In this document: positions 15,601-21,105 of the stretch, in pieces
Position numbering within the stretch: the first letter of the stretch is position 1
Layout of the letters: every line of letters starts with the position of its first letter
From: JAIVJN01 sp036732565
Lineage (GTDB): Bacteria; Acidobacteriota; Vicinamibacteria; Vicinamibacterales; UBA2999
NCBI GenBank assembly: GCA_036732565.1
Contig: DAINCF010000046.1
Location: forward strand, 1 to 21,105
DNA: 21,105 nucleotides
Direction: 5' to 3'
Notes under the pieces: generated by a model
Database searches by the model: none
Seen by the model: the letters and a program-made list of their open reading frames with translations, nothing else
What the model was told of the DNA's origin: nothing
Translations under genes and position numbers: made by a program

Positions 15601-16262
15601 GGCACGTAGGCGATGTTGTTGCCGGCGTTGGGAACGCCCGTGATGGCGTTGTTGGGCGCGCCGTCCAGCAGGAACTCGTTGTTGCGGTTCTGACCCCCGT
15701 TGATCGACCAGTCGGCGATCGCGCCGTTGTCGAACGGCCGCTGATAGATCGCGGGCCCGTTGTAGGTGATCCCTGGCGACAGATACGACAGCATGAACGG
15801 GTTGCGCGCGTTCAGCGGCAGCTCGGTGACGCGAAGGTTCTCGATGACCATCCCGCGATCGGCTCGCGTCGATTCCAGGGGCTCGCTCGTCACCGTCACC
15901 GTTTCCGTGAGCGCCCCCACTTCGAGTGCGACGTTCAGCGTCTGCGTCTGCCCGACCTGGAGCTCGACTTTCTGGTTCTCGTATTTCCGGAACCCTTCGA
16001 GCTCGGCGGTGACGCTGTACACGCCGGGCCGGAGGAACGGCATCGCATACAGCCCCTGGTCGTTCGTGACCGCCATCGCGGCCTCGTTGGTTTGCGTGTT
16101 GGTCACCGTCACGGTGACGCCCGGCATGGCAGCGCCCGAAGGATCGGTAACGCGCCCGGTGATGGTGGCGCGGAACTCCTGCGCGGTGGACACCGGTACA
16201 GAGCACATCACCAGAAGGGCGAGCAGAGACACAACGCGGGGGATGGGCCAAGCAGGCTTCAT
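12636..16262 (-). CDS. TonB-dependent receptor, Oar-like, with carboxypeptidase-regulatory-like domain
   Basis: The 1208-residue outer-membrane protein has a signal peptide (VVSLLALLVMCSVPVSTAQ) and then a CarboxypepD_reg-like beta-sandwich (about 33-120: ATITGRVTDPSGAAMPGVTV, GLYAMPFLRPGVYSVTAELEG). A plug domain (about 130-260: ELPLNARNPFMLSYLSPGI, NNEFLLDGAPNNAITG, DAQYGRTAGGVVNVLLKSGT) precedes a long beta-barrel ending in KLLF, with the terminal Phe expected for barrel assembly. Acidobacteriota have many such receptors; they take up large ligands with TonB energy, and ligands are rarely known. The adjacent oxidoreductase operon suggests a glycoside or plant-derived compound. A strong AGGAGG lies 5 bases before the ATG, and LacI-type operator-like sites precede it. 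Confidence 0.94.
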   Translation of the reverse strand: MKPAWPIPRVVSLLALLVMCSVPVSTAQEFRATITGRVTDPSGAAMPGVTVTVTNTQTNEAAMAVTNDQGLYAMPFLRPGVYSVTAELEGFRKYENQKVELQVGQTQTLNVALEVGALTETVTVTSEPLESTRADRGMVIENLRVTELPLNARNPFMLSYLSPGITYNGPAIYQRPFDNGAIADWSINGGQNRNNEFLLDGAPNNAITGVPNAGNNIAYVPPVDAVQEFKIVTNSYDAQYGRTAGGVVNVLLKSGTNALHGSIYEFARRKALDSNEYFFKLNNREKPDHKLDQYGFQVDGPVRIPGLYDGRNKTFFMFNYEGYQEATPNPVTFTVPDAAQLRGDFSNLRDAQGRLITIYDPSSGREVNGQWVRDPFPGNIIPENRIDPISRRIAQYALQPNASSPAGGDPWRNNFVFAPNLAYDDFHNIATKVDQNISDRTRMFFRYAYNKRTETRYTNGITSGPAQDGQLPHGRRNHTGVADWVNTRSSSLVLNVRVGLNRYLELGRSDAGLGFNPAELGFPQSMVDQLPNQVFPRLNFFSPATTATTGTEEYRQIGRNSRNTETTTGLSVQPNFSWLNGQHNVRGGLDMRMTWYTRQVNANLFVMSFDRRYTQQAFNTPDPLSGNSFASFLLGAPYAGAIDANFYPTFRWNYYAPWVQDDWQVTDRLTLNLGVRWDLSTPVFEEENRINVGFDTEAINPVSSRIDQQRFPGYQVRGGLLFADVDGNSTYPYERDWNNIQPRVGFAYQVNDRTIARGGYGIYYVNAVSTAASNGFDAQTAPVTSLNGERTPTGSLAGVFAQGILQPPGSSRGLETYLGRNAGFSNREFVNPYVHQFSLGMQRSLPWNTTVELTYVGSRTQQAQNRWGGFNEPSVDLRNRCDPSQGGSPAFCNELLPNPFFQVPGFEGTSRFTSPTLTRYELSRPFPQFGQITEFDRNDGSIWYNSMQLFANKRVSDGVSLAGTYTWSKMIEENGGDNQIGGTGNVNPLIAEADRVVQKSPFEADRRHRVTISGVYHLPFGQGRRFLSDASGVVNAITSGWEVAGMWLFNSGRPWGLPQNVFYVKDAAIQNVDFGDPRSIRAVQPCVAQMGNDGSVTMLGYSVAAGCTEPNFIIRPNYTPAGTEFRDDQIRRPPFYQFDINFAKTTQIAANVRLQIRLEVYNVFNQTVYDERNYENNPTNPLFGTIDKTVIRQSNFPRYGQIGIKLLF

Positions 16263-16267
16263 ACGAG

Positions 16268-16273
16268 CCTCCT
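16268..16273 (-). promoter_or_regulatory. strong ribosome-binding site of the TonB receptor gene
   Basis: Read on the minus strand this is AGGAGG, 5 bases before the ATG at 16262. It is the clearest Shine-Dalgarno in the window and fixes the receptor start. Confidence 0.8.
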
Positions 16274-16284
16274 GATGAAAGACC

Positions 16285-16296
16285 GTAACCGCTTAC
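16285..16296. promoter_or_regulatory. LacI-family operator-like site 1
   Basis: GTAACCGCTTAC is an imperfect palindrome centred on C-G, with one mismatched pair. It resembles LacI/CcpA-type operators (GTAA-n-CG-n-TTAC). It lies 23 bases upstream of the TonB receptor start codon, 22 bp centre to centre from site 2. No LacI-family gene is in the window. Confidence 0.55.
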
Positions 16297-16306
16297 ATTC
16301 GAGGAT

Positions 16307-16318
16307 GTAAACGTTTAC
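16307..16318. promoter_or_regulatory. LacI-family operator-like site 2 (perfect palindrome)
   Basis: GTAAACGTTTAC is a perfect 12-bp palindrome with the central CG typical of LacI-family operators such as cre and PurR sites. With site 1 it forms a pair spaced by about two helical turns upstream of the receptor gene, which suggests sugar-responsive repression of the block. Confidence 0.65.
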
Positions 16319-16462
16319 GTAACACAACGTCGAGTGCGGATTGGGAACGTAGCAACAGTCACGCTCGGCTGCAAGCAGATTCCTGTTACGCGCTAGGTCA
16401 TCCGTACGGCACCTCAGCTACGAGGCTCCTTTTCCCACCAAGGTTGCCAGGGTCTTCCGAAG

Positions 16463-16479
16463 TTAGCTAGACTAGCTAA
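16463..16479. promoter_or_regulatory. palindromic autoregulatory operator of toxin-antitoxin genes
   Basis: TTAGCTAG, a central A, then CTAGCTAA form a perfect 17-base dyad that ends 2 bases before the antitoxin ATG. Phd/YefM antitoxins repress their own operon at such palindromes. The dyad takes the place of a normal ribosome-binding site, so the mRNA may be leaderless or the site may overlap the promoter -10. Confidence 0.65.
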
Positions 16480-16481
16480 TC

Positions 16482-16727
16482 ATGATCACGGTGAACATGC
16501 ACGAGGCGAAGACGCGGCTCTCCGAACTGGTGCGAGCCGTCGAAGAGGGTAACGAAGTCGTCGTGCTCTGTCGTGACGGTCATGAGGTCGCCGAAATTCG
16601 CCGCCGAAGCCGTCGCCGTTCGGTGCGGAATCTCGAGCCCGACCCTGCCCTGCGCGTAGAGTACGCGCCCGGCTACGATCCAACCGAACCGCTGTCGGAT
16701 GACGAGTGGCCGCCACACTTGCGATGA
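16482..16727 (+). CDS. Phd/YefM-type antitoxin
   Basis: The 81-residue protein opens with the classical Phd/YefM pattern: MITVNMHEAKTRLSELVRAV, then EEGNEVVVLCRDGHEVAEI. This forms the DNA-binding dimer. The Arg-rich middle and acidic, Trp-containing C-terminus (PLSDDEWPPHL) would wrap the toxin. Its stop overlaps the toxin ATG (16724-16727). The antitoxin neutralises the PIN RNase and probably represses the operon through the palindrome just upstream. Confidence 0.92.
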   Translation: MITVNMHEAKTRLSELVRAVEEGNEVVVLCRDGHEVAEIRRRSRRRSVRNLEPDPALRVEYAPGYDPTEPLSDDEWPPHLR

Positions 16728-17104
16728 CGATCTTGCTGGACGCTTGTGCGCTGTTGGCACTCGCGCGCGGCGAACTGCCCGATCGCGCCGCGGCCGCGCT
16801 CCGTTCAGCCCCGGAGGCAAACGTCTCGGCGGTGACGCCTTGGGAGATCGCCATCAAAGTCGCGAGTGGCAAACTCGAGCTGAAGTTGCCGCCGGCGCAG
16901 TGGTTCCTTGCCCTGGCGGAGCGTCATCAGTTGCGCGAGCATCCTCTCGAGGCACGCGTGGCCTGCGCCGCGGCTGGTTTGCCGCTCATCCACCGGGATC
17001 CGTTCGACCGCGTGCTCGTGGCGCTGGCGCAGGCCCACACGCTGACGATCTTGACGTCCGACGAAAACATTCCCAAATATTCAGGTGTGGCGACGCTCTG
17101 GTAA
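16724..17104 (+). CDS. vapC: VapC-type PIN-domain toxin RNase
   Basis: The 126-residue PIN protein has all the acidic residues expected for Mg-dependent RNA cleavage: Asp6 in ILLDACALLAL, Glu41 in PWEIAIKVASGKL, Asp92/Asp95 in HRDPFDRVLVA and Asp113 in ILTSDEN. It ends with IPKYSGVATLW, typical of the subgroup paired with Phd-type antitoxins. VapC toxins cut tRNA or rRNA and stop growth; the target is not predictable. The ATG at 16724 overlaps the antitoxin stop. An in-frame ATG at 16706 inside the antitoxin gene is less likely. Confidence 0.93.
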   Translation: MTILLDACALLALARGELPDRAAAALRSAPEANVSAVTPWEIAIKVASGKLELKLPPAQWFLALAERHQLREHPLEARVACAAAGLPLIHRDPFDRVLVALAQAHTLTILTSDENIPKYSGVATLW

Positions 17105-17118
17105 CAGGACGGTCCATC

Positions 17119-17712
17119 ATGCACAGAACGATCGCGGTTGCGCTTCTCGCGTTGTTCGCATGGGGCGAGTCACCCGTTGCACGGGAGATGACAGAGCACG
17201 AGCGACAGCGTCTGCTCGCGCATCTCGAGATGACGGCGAGCTGGCTCGACGATGAGGTGTCCGGCCTGACCGAGCGTCAGCTCGAGTTCCGGCGTGCGCC
17301 GGACGCGTGGACGATTGCCCAGGTCGTCGAGCATCTGGCGGTCGTGGCGCCGATCTATTGGCAGGATCTCCAGACGGCGCTCAAGCAGCCGCCGCGCGGC
17401 CGCAAGAGCGCGATGGATGACGCCGACGTCCTCTGGTACGGCATCGACCGCGGCAGGCCCGAGCAGGCGATTCCGACCGAACGGCCCACCGGAACACTAC
17501 GCGATCTGCGCGCGGCACTCGAGGTCTACCGCACACAGCACGACCAGCTCCGCCAATTCATCAAGACGACCCGCGACGACCTGAGAAGCCACATCGTGGA
17601 ACGCCAGCGATGCGACGCCTACCAGTGGGCGCTGCTCATTTCCACCCATGATCAGCGTCATATCCTCCAGATCCGGGAGACCAAGCGAGATCCAAGGTTT
17701 CCAGCGAAGTAG
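17119..17712 (+). CDS. exported DinB-like (DUF664/YfiT superfamily) protein
   Basis: The 197-residue protein starts with a signal sequence (TIAVALLALFAWGESPVARE) and then a four-helix DinB-like domain: RRAPDAWTIAQVVEHLA, then ALLISTHDQRHILQI near the end. His72, His177 and His181 make the usual metal-binding triad. DinB-superfamily proteins include bacillithiol and other thiol transferases and many of unknown role, mostly cytoplasmic, so an exported version is of interest. It begins 14 bases after the VapC stop but has no evident link to toxin-antitoxin action. It ends 6 bases from the convergent glyoxalase gene. Confidence 0.85.
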   Translation: MHRTIAVALLALFAWGESPVAREMTEHERQRLLAHLEMTASWLDDEVSGLTERQLEFRRAPDAWTIAQVVEHLAVVAPIYWQDLQTALKQPPRGRKSAMDDADVLWYGIDRGRPEQAIPTERPTGTLRDLRAALEVYRTQHDQLRQFIKTTRDDLRSHIVERQRCDAYQWALLISTHDQRHILQIRETKRDPRFPAK

Positions 17713-17718
17713 TGACCC

Positions 17719-18611
17719 TCACTTCTCGGCGCCAATGCGCAGCCGCGCTCCCCATGGATCCGTCACGAGCAGCGAGCCATCGGCATCCGATGTCGCGTAG
17801 CCCGCGCTCCTCACGCTACGCCCGATCGCGGCAACATCCTCGTCAGATGGCACGATCAGCTGCCACTCGAGGAGTTGCGCCTGCTCTACCGATGGAGCCG
17901 GCCCAGGCGACCACACGTTCGTGCCAAGGTGATGGTGATACCCGCCTGCCGACAGCAACAGCGCACCTGGATAGCTCCACGCCATCTTGTCGAAGCCCAG
18001 GGCCCGGTGATAGAACGCGTCGGCACCCTCGAGGCTGCCGACGTGCAGATGCACATGGCCCATGATGGTGCCGGCGGTGCCCCCTCCCACGTCTCATCGC
18101 CGCCAGCGGCGATCACGCCGCTGATGTCGAGCGGATCCGTGGTCATCGCGAGCTCGCGCCCCTGATGCCGCCAGGTGTCGCGCGGTCGATCGGCGTAGAC
18201 CTCGATGCCGAGCCCATCAGGATCCCAGAGGTAGAGCGCCTCGCTCACCAGGTGATCGGCCGTCGCGACGCGGACGTCGAGCGACGCCAGATGCGCCGCG
18301 AACCGTCCGAGCGACGCGCGGTCGGGCAACAGGATCGCGAAGTGATACAGACCGTAGGCGCCACGCCGCGCACGCGTCACGCCACGCCTTGTCCGCAGCG
18401 TCACCAACGGCCGGTCGTCATCGTGTGGTCCCAGTGTGGCCGTCTCGTCAGTCGTCGCGTAGGCGCGTAGACCGAGAATCTGCTGGTAGTACGCCAGCGA
18501 TCGAGGCAGGTCGCTCACCTGGAGACGCACGGCGCCAAGGTGTGTCGTGTCAGGCAGCCGGAACGCCGGCGGCGTGATCCCGTACGGAAGCGGCTGTGAT
18601 CCTCGCGTCAT
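17719..18611 (-). pseudogene. two-domain VOC glyoxalase/catechol dioxygenase-like gene, frameshifted
   Basis: Two vicinal-oxygen-chelate domains are encoded in different frames. The first, from the ATG at 18611, has LGAVRLQVSDLPRSLAYYQQ, GLYHFAILLPDRASLG and ALYLWDPDGLGIEVYADRP. The second, in the other frame, has IMGHVHLHVGSLEGADAFYH, ALLLSAGGYHHHLGTNVW and VTDPWGARLRIG, ending at 17719. They join at the linker DETWEGAP/AGTIMGHVHL, where losing one G near 18076-18077 explains the shift. Full length would be about 297 residues, as in YwbC/CatE-type proteins. The metal His and Glu residues (LGAVRLQV, where His is replaced by Arg; HVHLHV; LGIEVY) are only partly conserved. It may be a pseudogene or a sequencing error. 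Confidence 0.85.
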
Positions 18612-18696
18612 GGCCACATGATGGGCGAGAGGTTTGCGGTTCTCGAATCCGGCGGCACGCGAGCGCACTCTATTGCGTTCATTCTTTGTTCGCTCT

Positions 18697-18730
18697 GCGC
18701 CGGAAGGCACTCGTCACGAAGTTCCGGCGC
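18697..18730. other. inverted repeat in divergent intergenic region
   Basis: GCGCCGGAA (18697-18705) and TTCCGGCGC (18722-18730) pair perfectly across a 16-base loop. The dyad lies in the 142-base gap between the glyoxalase start and the CSLREA gene start. It could be a regulatory site for either gene. Confidence 0.4.
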
Positions 18731-18731
18731 C

Positions 18732-18748
18732 AACTCTACGGTAGAGTT
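18732..18748. promoter_or_regulatory. 17-base palindrome just upstream of the CSLREA gene
   Basis: AACTCTAC, a central G, then GTAGAGTT form a perfect dyad ending 5 bases before the GTG start at 18754. It has the look of a repressor operator (8-base half-sites with TAC/GTA cores, as for BlaI- or PadR-type dimers). No regulator gene lies nearby, so the binder is unknown. Confidence 0.45.
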
Positions 18749-18753
18749 TTCCG

Positions 18754-19974
18754 GTGCAGCCCGGTCGGTCCGTCAAAAGCGCGATCTTCGCGGTTCTCTT
18801 CATCGCCTGCTTCTCCCCCACCGCTTCTGCTCAGCAGACATTCGTCGTCAACAGCGTCAACGATGACATCGACGACGACACGGCCGACGGCCTTTGCGAA
18901 ACGTCGGGCGGCGTCTGTACGCTCCGCGCCGCGATTCAGCAGGCCAACGCGACGCCAGGCGCGGATCAGATTCTCGTGCCGGTGCCCGGCACCTACACGC
19001 TGGCGCTCCCTGGCGAATTCGAGGACGCAGGCGCCACTGGCGATCTCGACATCACCGAAGATGTCGTCGTCAGCGGCTTGAATCCCAGCGACACGATCGT
19101 TGACGCTGCCGGACTGGACCGTATTTTCCACGTGCTCGGTGGGACGGTGCAGATCCAGTCGATGACCATTCGCGGCGGCAGCGCTCCGCCCGGCGAGTCC
19201 GGCGGCGGCGTCCTGATTGTCAACGCCACGGCCACTCTTTCGGACGTCGTGGTCAGAAACAACCAGACGAGCTCGTTCCTCGAGGGCGGCGGCATCGCCA
19301 ACGACGGTGGCACGGTCTTCGTCCGCCGCTCGTCGATCATCGCCAATCTCGCCGATTGTGGCGCCGGCCTCTTCAATCTCGGCGTGCTCGCCGTACTCGA
19401 GAACGTGACCGCCAGCGGCAACATCGCGTTCTGCACGGGAGGAGGTTTGCTCGACAGCGGCGCCTTCGGCCAGACGGTCGTCACCAACTCCTCATTCGTC
19501 GGGAACACCCCGAACAACATTGCCGGGACCCAAGACTCGCTGCACCTGTCCAATACGCTGTTGGTGCCGGCTCTCACTCAAGAGAACTGCGACATCATCC
19601 CCGGCTCAGGCAATATCGACGATGGGGGAACTTCGTGGCCGGCGCCGTGTGCGACACGATGCCTGCCACGGCGAATGCGGAATTGGTGCAGGGCCTCACG
19701 CTCGACGTGGCGCACGCTCGTGGCCGGCACGCTGCCGACGGGCCTGTCATTGTCCACGCTCGGCACTATCACTGGCACGCCAACCGTGGTGGGTACCTCG
19801 AACTTCGCGGTCCGGCTCACGGACGAGGCGGCGCGCACCGTCGACCATGCCACCAGCGTCACCGTGACTGGCACCGGCACCTCGATTGCGGGAACGCCTC
19901 CGCTGCCGTGTGGAGCACCGCCTACAACTTCTCGTTCACCGGCGCGGGCAACGGCCCGCTGCAGTATGTCGTGA
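18754..19974 (+). CDS. CSLREA-domain parallel beta-helix surface protein, N-terminal segment (frame broken downstream)
   Basis: The product starts at a GTG with a signal peptide (SAIFAVLFIACFSPTASAQ). A CSLREA-type module follows: TFVVNSVNDDIDDDTADG, CETSGGVCTLRAAIQQANA. Then comes a right-handed beta-helix with repeating Asn/Gly turns (QSMTIRGGSAPPGESGGG, VVVRNNQTSSFLEGGGIAND). These are secreted or surface proteins of Acidobacteriota and relatives. Near 19640 the true protein leaves this frame (CDTMPATANAELVQGLTLDV is one frame over), and near 19712 it returns (VAGTLPTGLSLSTLGTITGT, a He_PIG domain). It shifts again near 19903, so the stop at 19974 is not the natural end. The full protein continues to the window edge. 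Confidence 0.75.
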   Translation: MQPGRSVKSAIFAVLFIACFSPTASAQQTFVVNSVNDDIDDDTADGLCETSGGVCTLRAAIQQANATPGADQILVPVPGTYTLALPGEFEDAGATGDLDITEDVVVSGLNPSDTIVDAAGLDRIFHVLGGTVQIQSMTIRGGSAPPGESGGGVLIVNATATLSDVVVRNNQTSSFLEGGGIANDGGTVFVRRSSIIANLADCGAGLFNLGVLAVLENVTASGNIAFCTGGGLLDSGAFGQTVVTNSSFVGNTPNNIAGTQDSLHLSNTLLVPALTQENCDIIPGSGNIDDGGTSWPAPCATRCLPRRMRNWCRASRSTWRTLVAGTLPTGLSLSTLGTITGTPTVVGTSNFAVRLTDEAARTVDHATSVTVTGTGTSIAGTPPLPCGAPPTTSRSPARATARCSMS

Positions 19975-20261
19975 CTGCCGGAGCGCTTCCGCTTGGCCTG
20001 GTGCTGACGAGCGCCGGCGCCATCGTCGGCACGCCGGTCGCGCTGGGAGCCTCGTCGTTCACGGTCACCGTGATCGATGCCACCTCGCAGATGTCGAGCC
20101 TCGCGACGAGTATTACCGTGGCGGGGACGGCGGTGTCGATCTCGGGAGTACCGCCGGCGGCGACCGCCGGCACGGCGTACACCTTCGCCTTCGCGGGCAC
20201 GGGCAACGGCACGCTGAGCCATGCCGTGACCGCGGGAACGCTCCCGCTGGGCTGGTGCTGA
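19904..20261 (+). pseudogene. He_PIG (putative Ig) repeat segment of the same broken protein
   Basis: In the frame one base over, the sequence continues with He_PIG units: STAYNFSFTGAGNGPLQYVV, LPLGLVLTSAGAIVGTPVAL, then TAGTAYTFAFAGTGNGTLSH and AGTLPLG. The frame then ends with WC-stop at 20261, where CTGGGCTGGTGCTG lacks one C compared with the earlier CTTGGCCTGGTGCTG unit. Restoring that base near 20252 reads on into the next segment. The repeats are probably stalk or adhesion modules. The segment has no start of its own. Confidence 0.7.
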
Positions 20262-21105
20262 CGAGCCTCGGCGCCATCATCGGCACACCCACGGCCGCCG
20301 GAACCTCGTCGTTCACGGTCACGGTCTTCGACACCACTGGTCAGACGTCGAGCCTTGCGACGAGCATCGCCGTGTCAGGCGGTGCGCCGACGATCTCGGG
20401 AGTGACCAACGTCACCGTCGAGGAGAATCGCGCCATTCCTCCGATGACGATCACGGTCGCCGATGACGCGACGAGCGCGGAGCAGCTCACGGCCTCCATC
20501 GTCACCGCAGGGGACACGATTCTCAGCGGCGTGTCGCTGACCGGGACCGGAAGCACGCGGACGCTGCGGCTGACGCTCGCCGAGGATCGCGAGGGCCACG
20601 CGACCGTGACGCTCACCGTGAGTGACGGGACGCTGTCGTCGACGGCGACTGCGAACATCACGGCCACGCCGGCGCCCGTTCCCGACCCGCCGACCGATCT
20701 GACGGGAGCGCGCGACGGGAATGGCGTGGTGTTCTCGTGGCGTGCGCCGGCGGCAGGTGCCGTGCCCACCTTCTACGTCCTCGAGGGCGGGACGCAATCA
20801 GGCCTCGTTACGGTGCCGATCGTGATCACCGGTCGAGTCACGAGCGTGCGGACGGTGATTCCCGCCGGCACCTGGCACTACCGCGTGCGCAGCGGCAACA
20901 GCGCCGGCATCTCGCCCGCCTCGTCAGAGGTTGCCGGCACCATTGACGCCGCGGTAACCCACCCTGGCGCGCCGCAGGGCCTGGTCGCTACGGTCGCCGG
21001 CTCAACGGCCCGACTGACCTGGAACATGCCGGCGGGCGGCGGTCCGCTCAGCGCGTGGCAGATCGAGCTTGGCTCGGCGCCTGGCTCGAGCGACCTGGCC
21101 GTGCT
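20255..21105 (+). CDS. C-terminal segment of the broken surface protein: Ig-like and fibronectin-III domains, open at window end
   Basis: From 20255 one frame stays open to the end of the window without a stop. It completes a He_PIG unit (LTSLGAIIGTPTAAGTSSFT) and continues with a cadherin/Ig-like domain (GVTNVTVEENRAIPPMTITV, ATVTLTVSDGTLSSTATANI). Two fibronectin-III domains follow: PDPPTDLTGARDGNGVVFSW through HYRVRSGNSAGISPASSEV, and PGAPQGLVATVAGSTARLTW, cut by the window edge. The domain order suits a long secreted or surface-attached fibre. The segment is the continuation of the gene starting at 18754, not a separate gene. Confidence 0.8.
   Translation, partial: MLTSLGAIIGTPTAAGTSSFTVTVFDTTGQTSSLATSIAVSGGAPTISGVTNVTVEENRAIPPMTITVADDATSAEQLTASIVTAGDTILSGVSLTGTGSTRTLRLTLAEDREGHATVTLTVSDGTLSSTATANITATPAPVPDPPTDLTGARDGNGVVFSWRAPAAGAVPTFYVLEGGTQSGLVTVPIVITGRVTSVRTVIPAGTWHYRVRSGNSAGISPASSEVAGTIDAAVTHPGAPQGLVATVAGSTARLTWNMPAGGGPLSAWQIELGSAPGSSDLAV

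Noticed and set aside
12684..16310. Several long plus-strand open frames opposite the TonB receptor gene
   Set aside because: They are Arg/Val/Leu-rich mirror frames of a GC-rich gene, without domain motifs, ribosome-binding sites or signal peptides. The minus-strand receptor explains the stretch fully.
16482..17712. Toxin-antitoxin pair plus DinB gene as a three-gene defence system
   Set aside because: The 14-base spacing allows co-transcription, but the DinB protein carries an export signal and has no known link to VapC function, so proximity alone does not support a system.
1..21105. CRISPR arrays, tRNA or rRNA genes, insertion sequences, prophage
   Set aside because: I saw no regularly spaced repeats, no tRNA cloverleaf or rRNA stretches, and no transposase or integrase translation in any frame.

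Overview
The window is GC-rich bacterial chromosome. It carries an Oar-like TonB-dependent receptor with a carboxypeptidase-regulatory-like N-terminus, a PF06439 (DUF1080) protein, a GMC oxidoreductase with a gluconate 2-dehydrogenase subunit 3-like partner, a cytochrome P460, and many small exported proteins. This mix is typical of Acidobacteriota, most likely a soil member of the Vicinamibacteria. That placement is inferred from gene content only; there is no rRNA or marker gene here.

Layout. Positions 48-71 hold a palindromic repeat that recurs at about 12.55 kb. Positions 104-2487 (+) hold an orphan DUF433 antitoxin-like gene, then a tightly coupled set: lipoprotein, GNAT acetyltransferase and lipoprotein joined by ATGA overlaps, plus an exported protein of unknown role. 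Positions 2524-3138 (-) encode an exported cyclophilin, divergent from a cytochrome P460 (3255-3746, +). Positions 3747-4249 contain no intact gene but hold the remnant of a frameshifted one. Positions 4250-5188 (-) encode an exported protein with an internal duplication. Positions 5281-6874 (+) encode a cell-wall pair, an L,D-transpeptidase and an M23 peptidase.

The centre (7027-16262, all minus strand) is the most coherent block. Transcription runs from a 1208-residue TonB-dependent receptor, through a signal-peptide-bearing methyltransferase-like protein, a Tat-exported GMC-partner subunit, a GMC flavoprotein and a Tat-exported TIM-barrel isomerase-like protein, to an exported PF06439 protein. 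Upstream of the receptor are two LacI-type operator-like palindromes 22 bp apart. I read the block as an outer-membrane uptake plus periplasmic oxidative glycoside-processing locus. The role of the methyltransferase-like protein is unknown.

Positions 16482-17104 (+) are a Phd/VapC-type toxin-antitoxin pair with a palindrome just before the antitoxin start. It is followed by an exported DinB-like protein. A two-domain glyoxalase (17719-18611, -) is split by a one-base frameshift. From 18754 to the window end runs a large secreted protein (CSLREA beta-helix, He_PIG repeats, fibronectin-III domains) whose frame is broken at about four places. At least four of the breaks in these two genes look like single-base deletions, which suggests either gene decay or uncorrected assembly errors.
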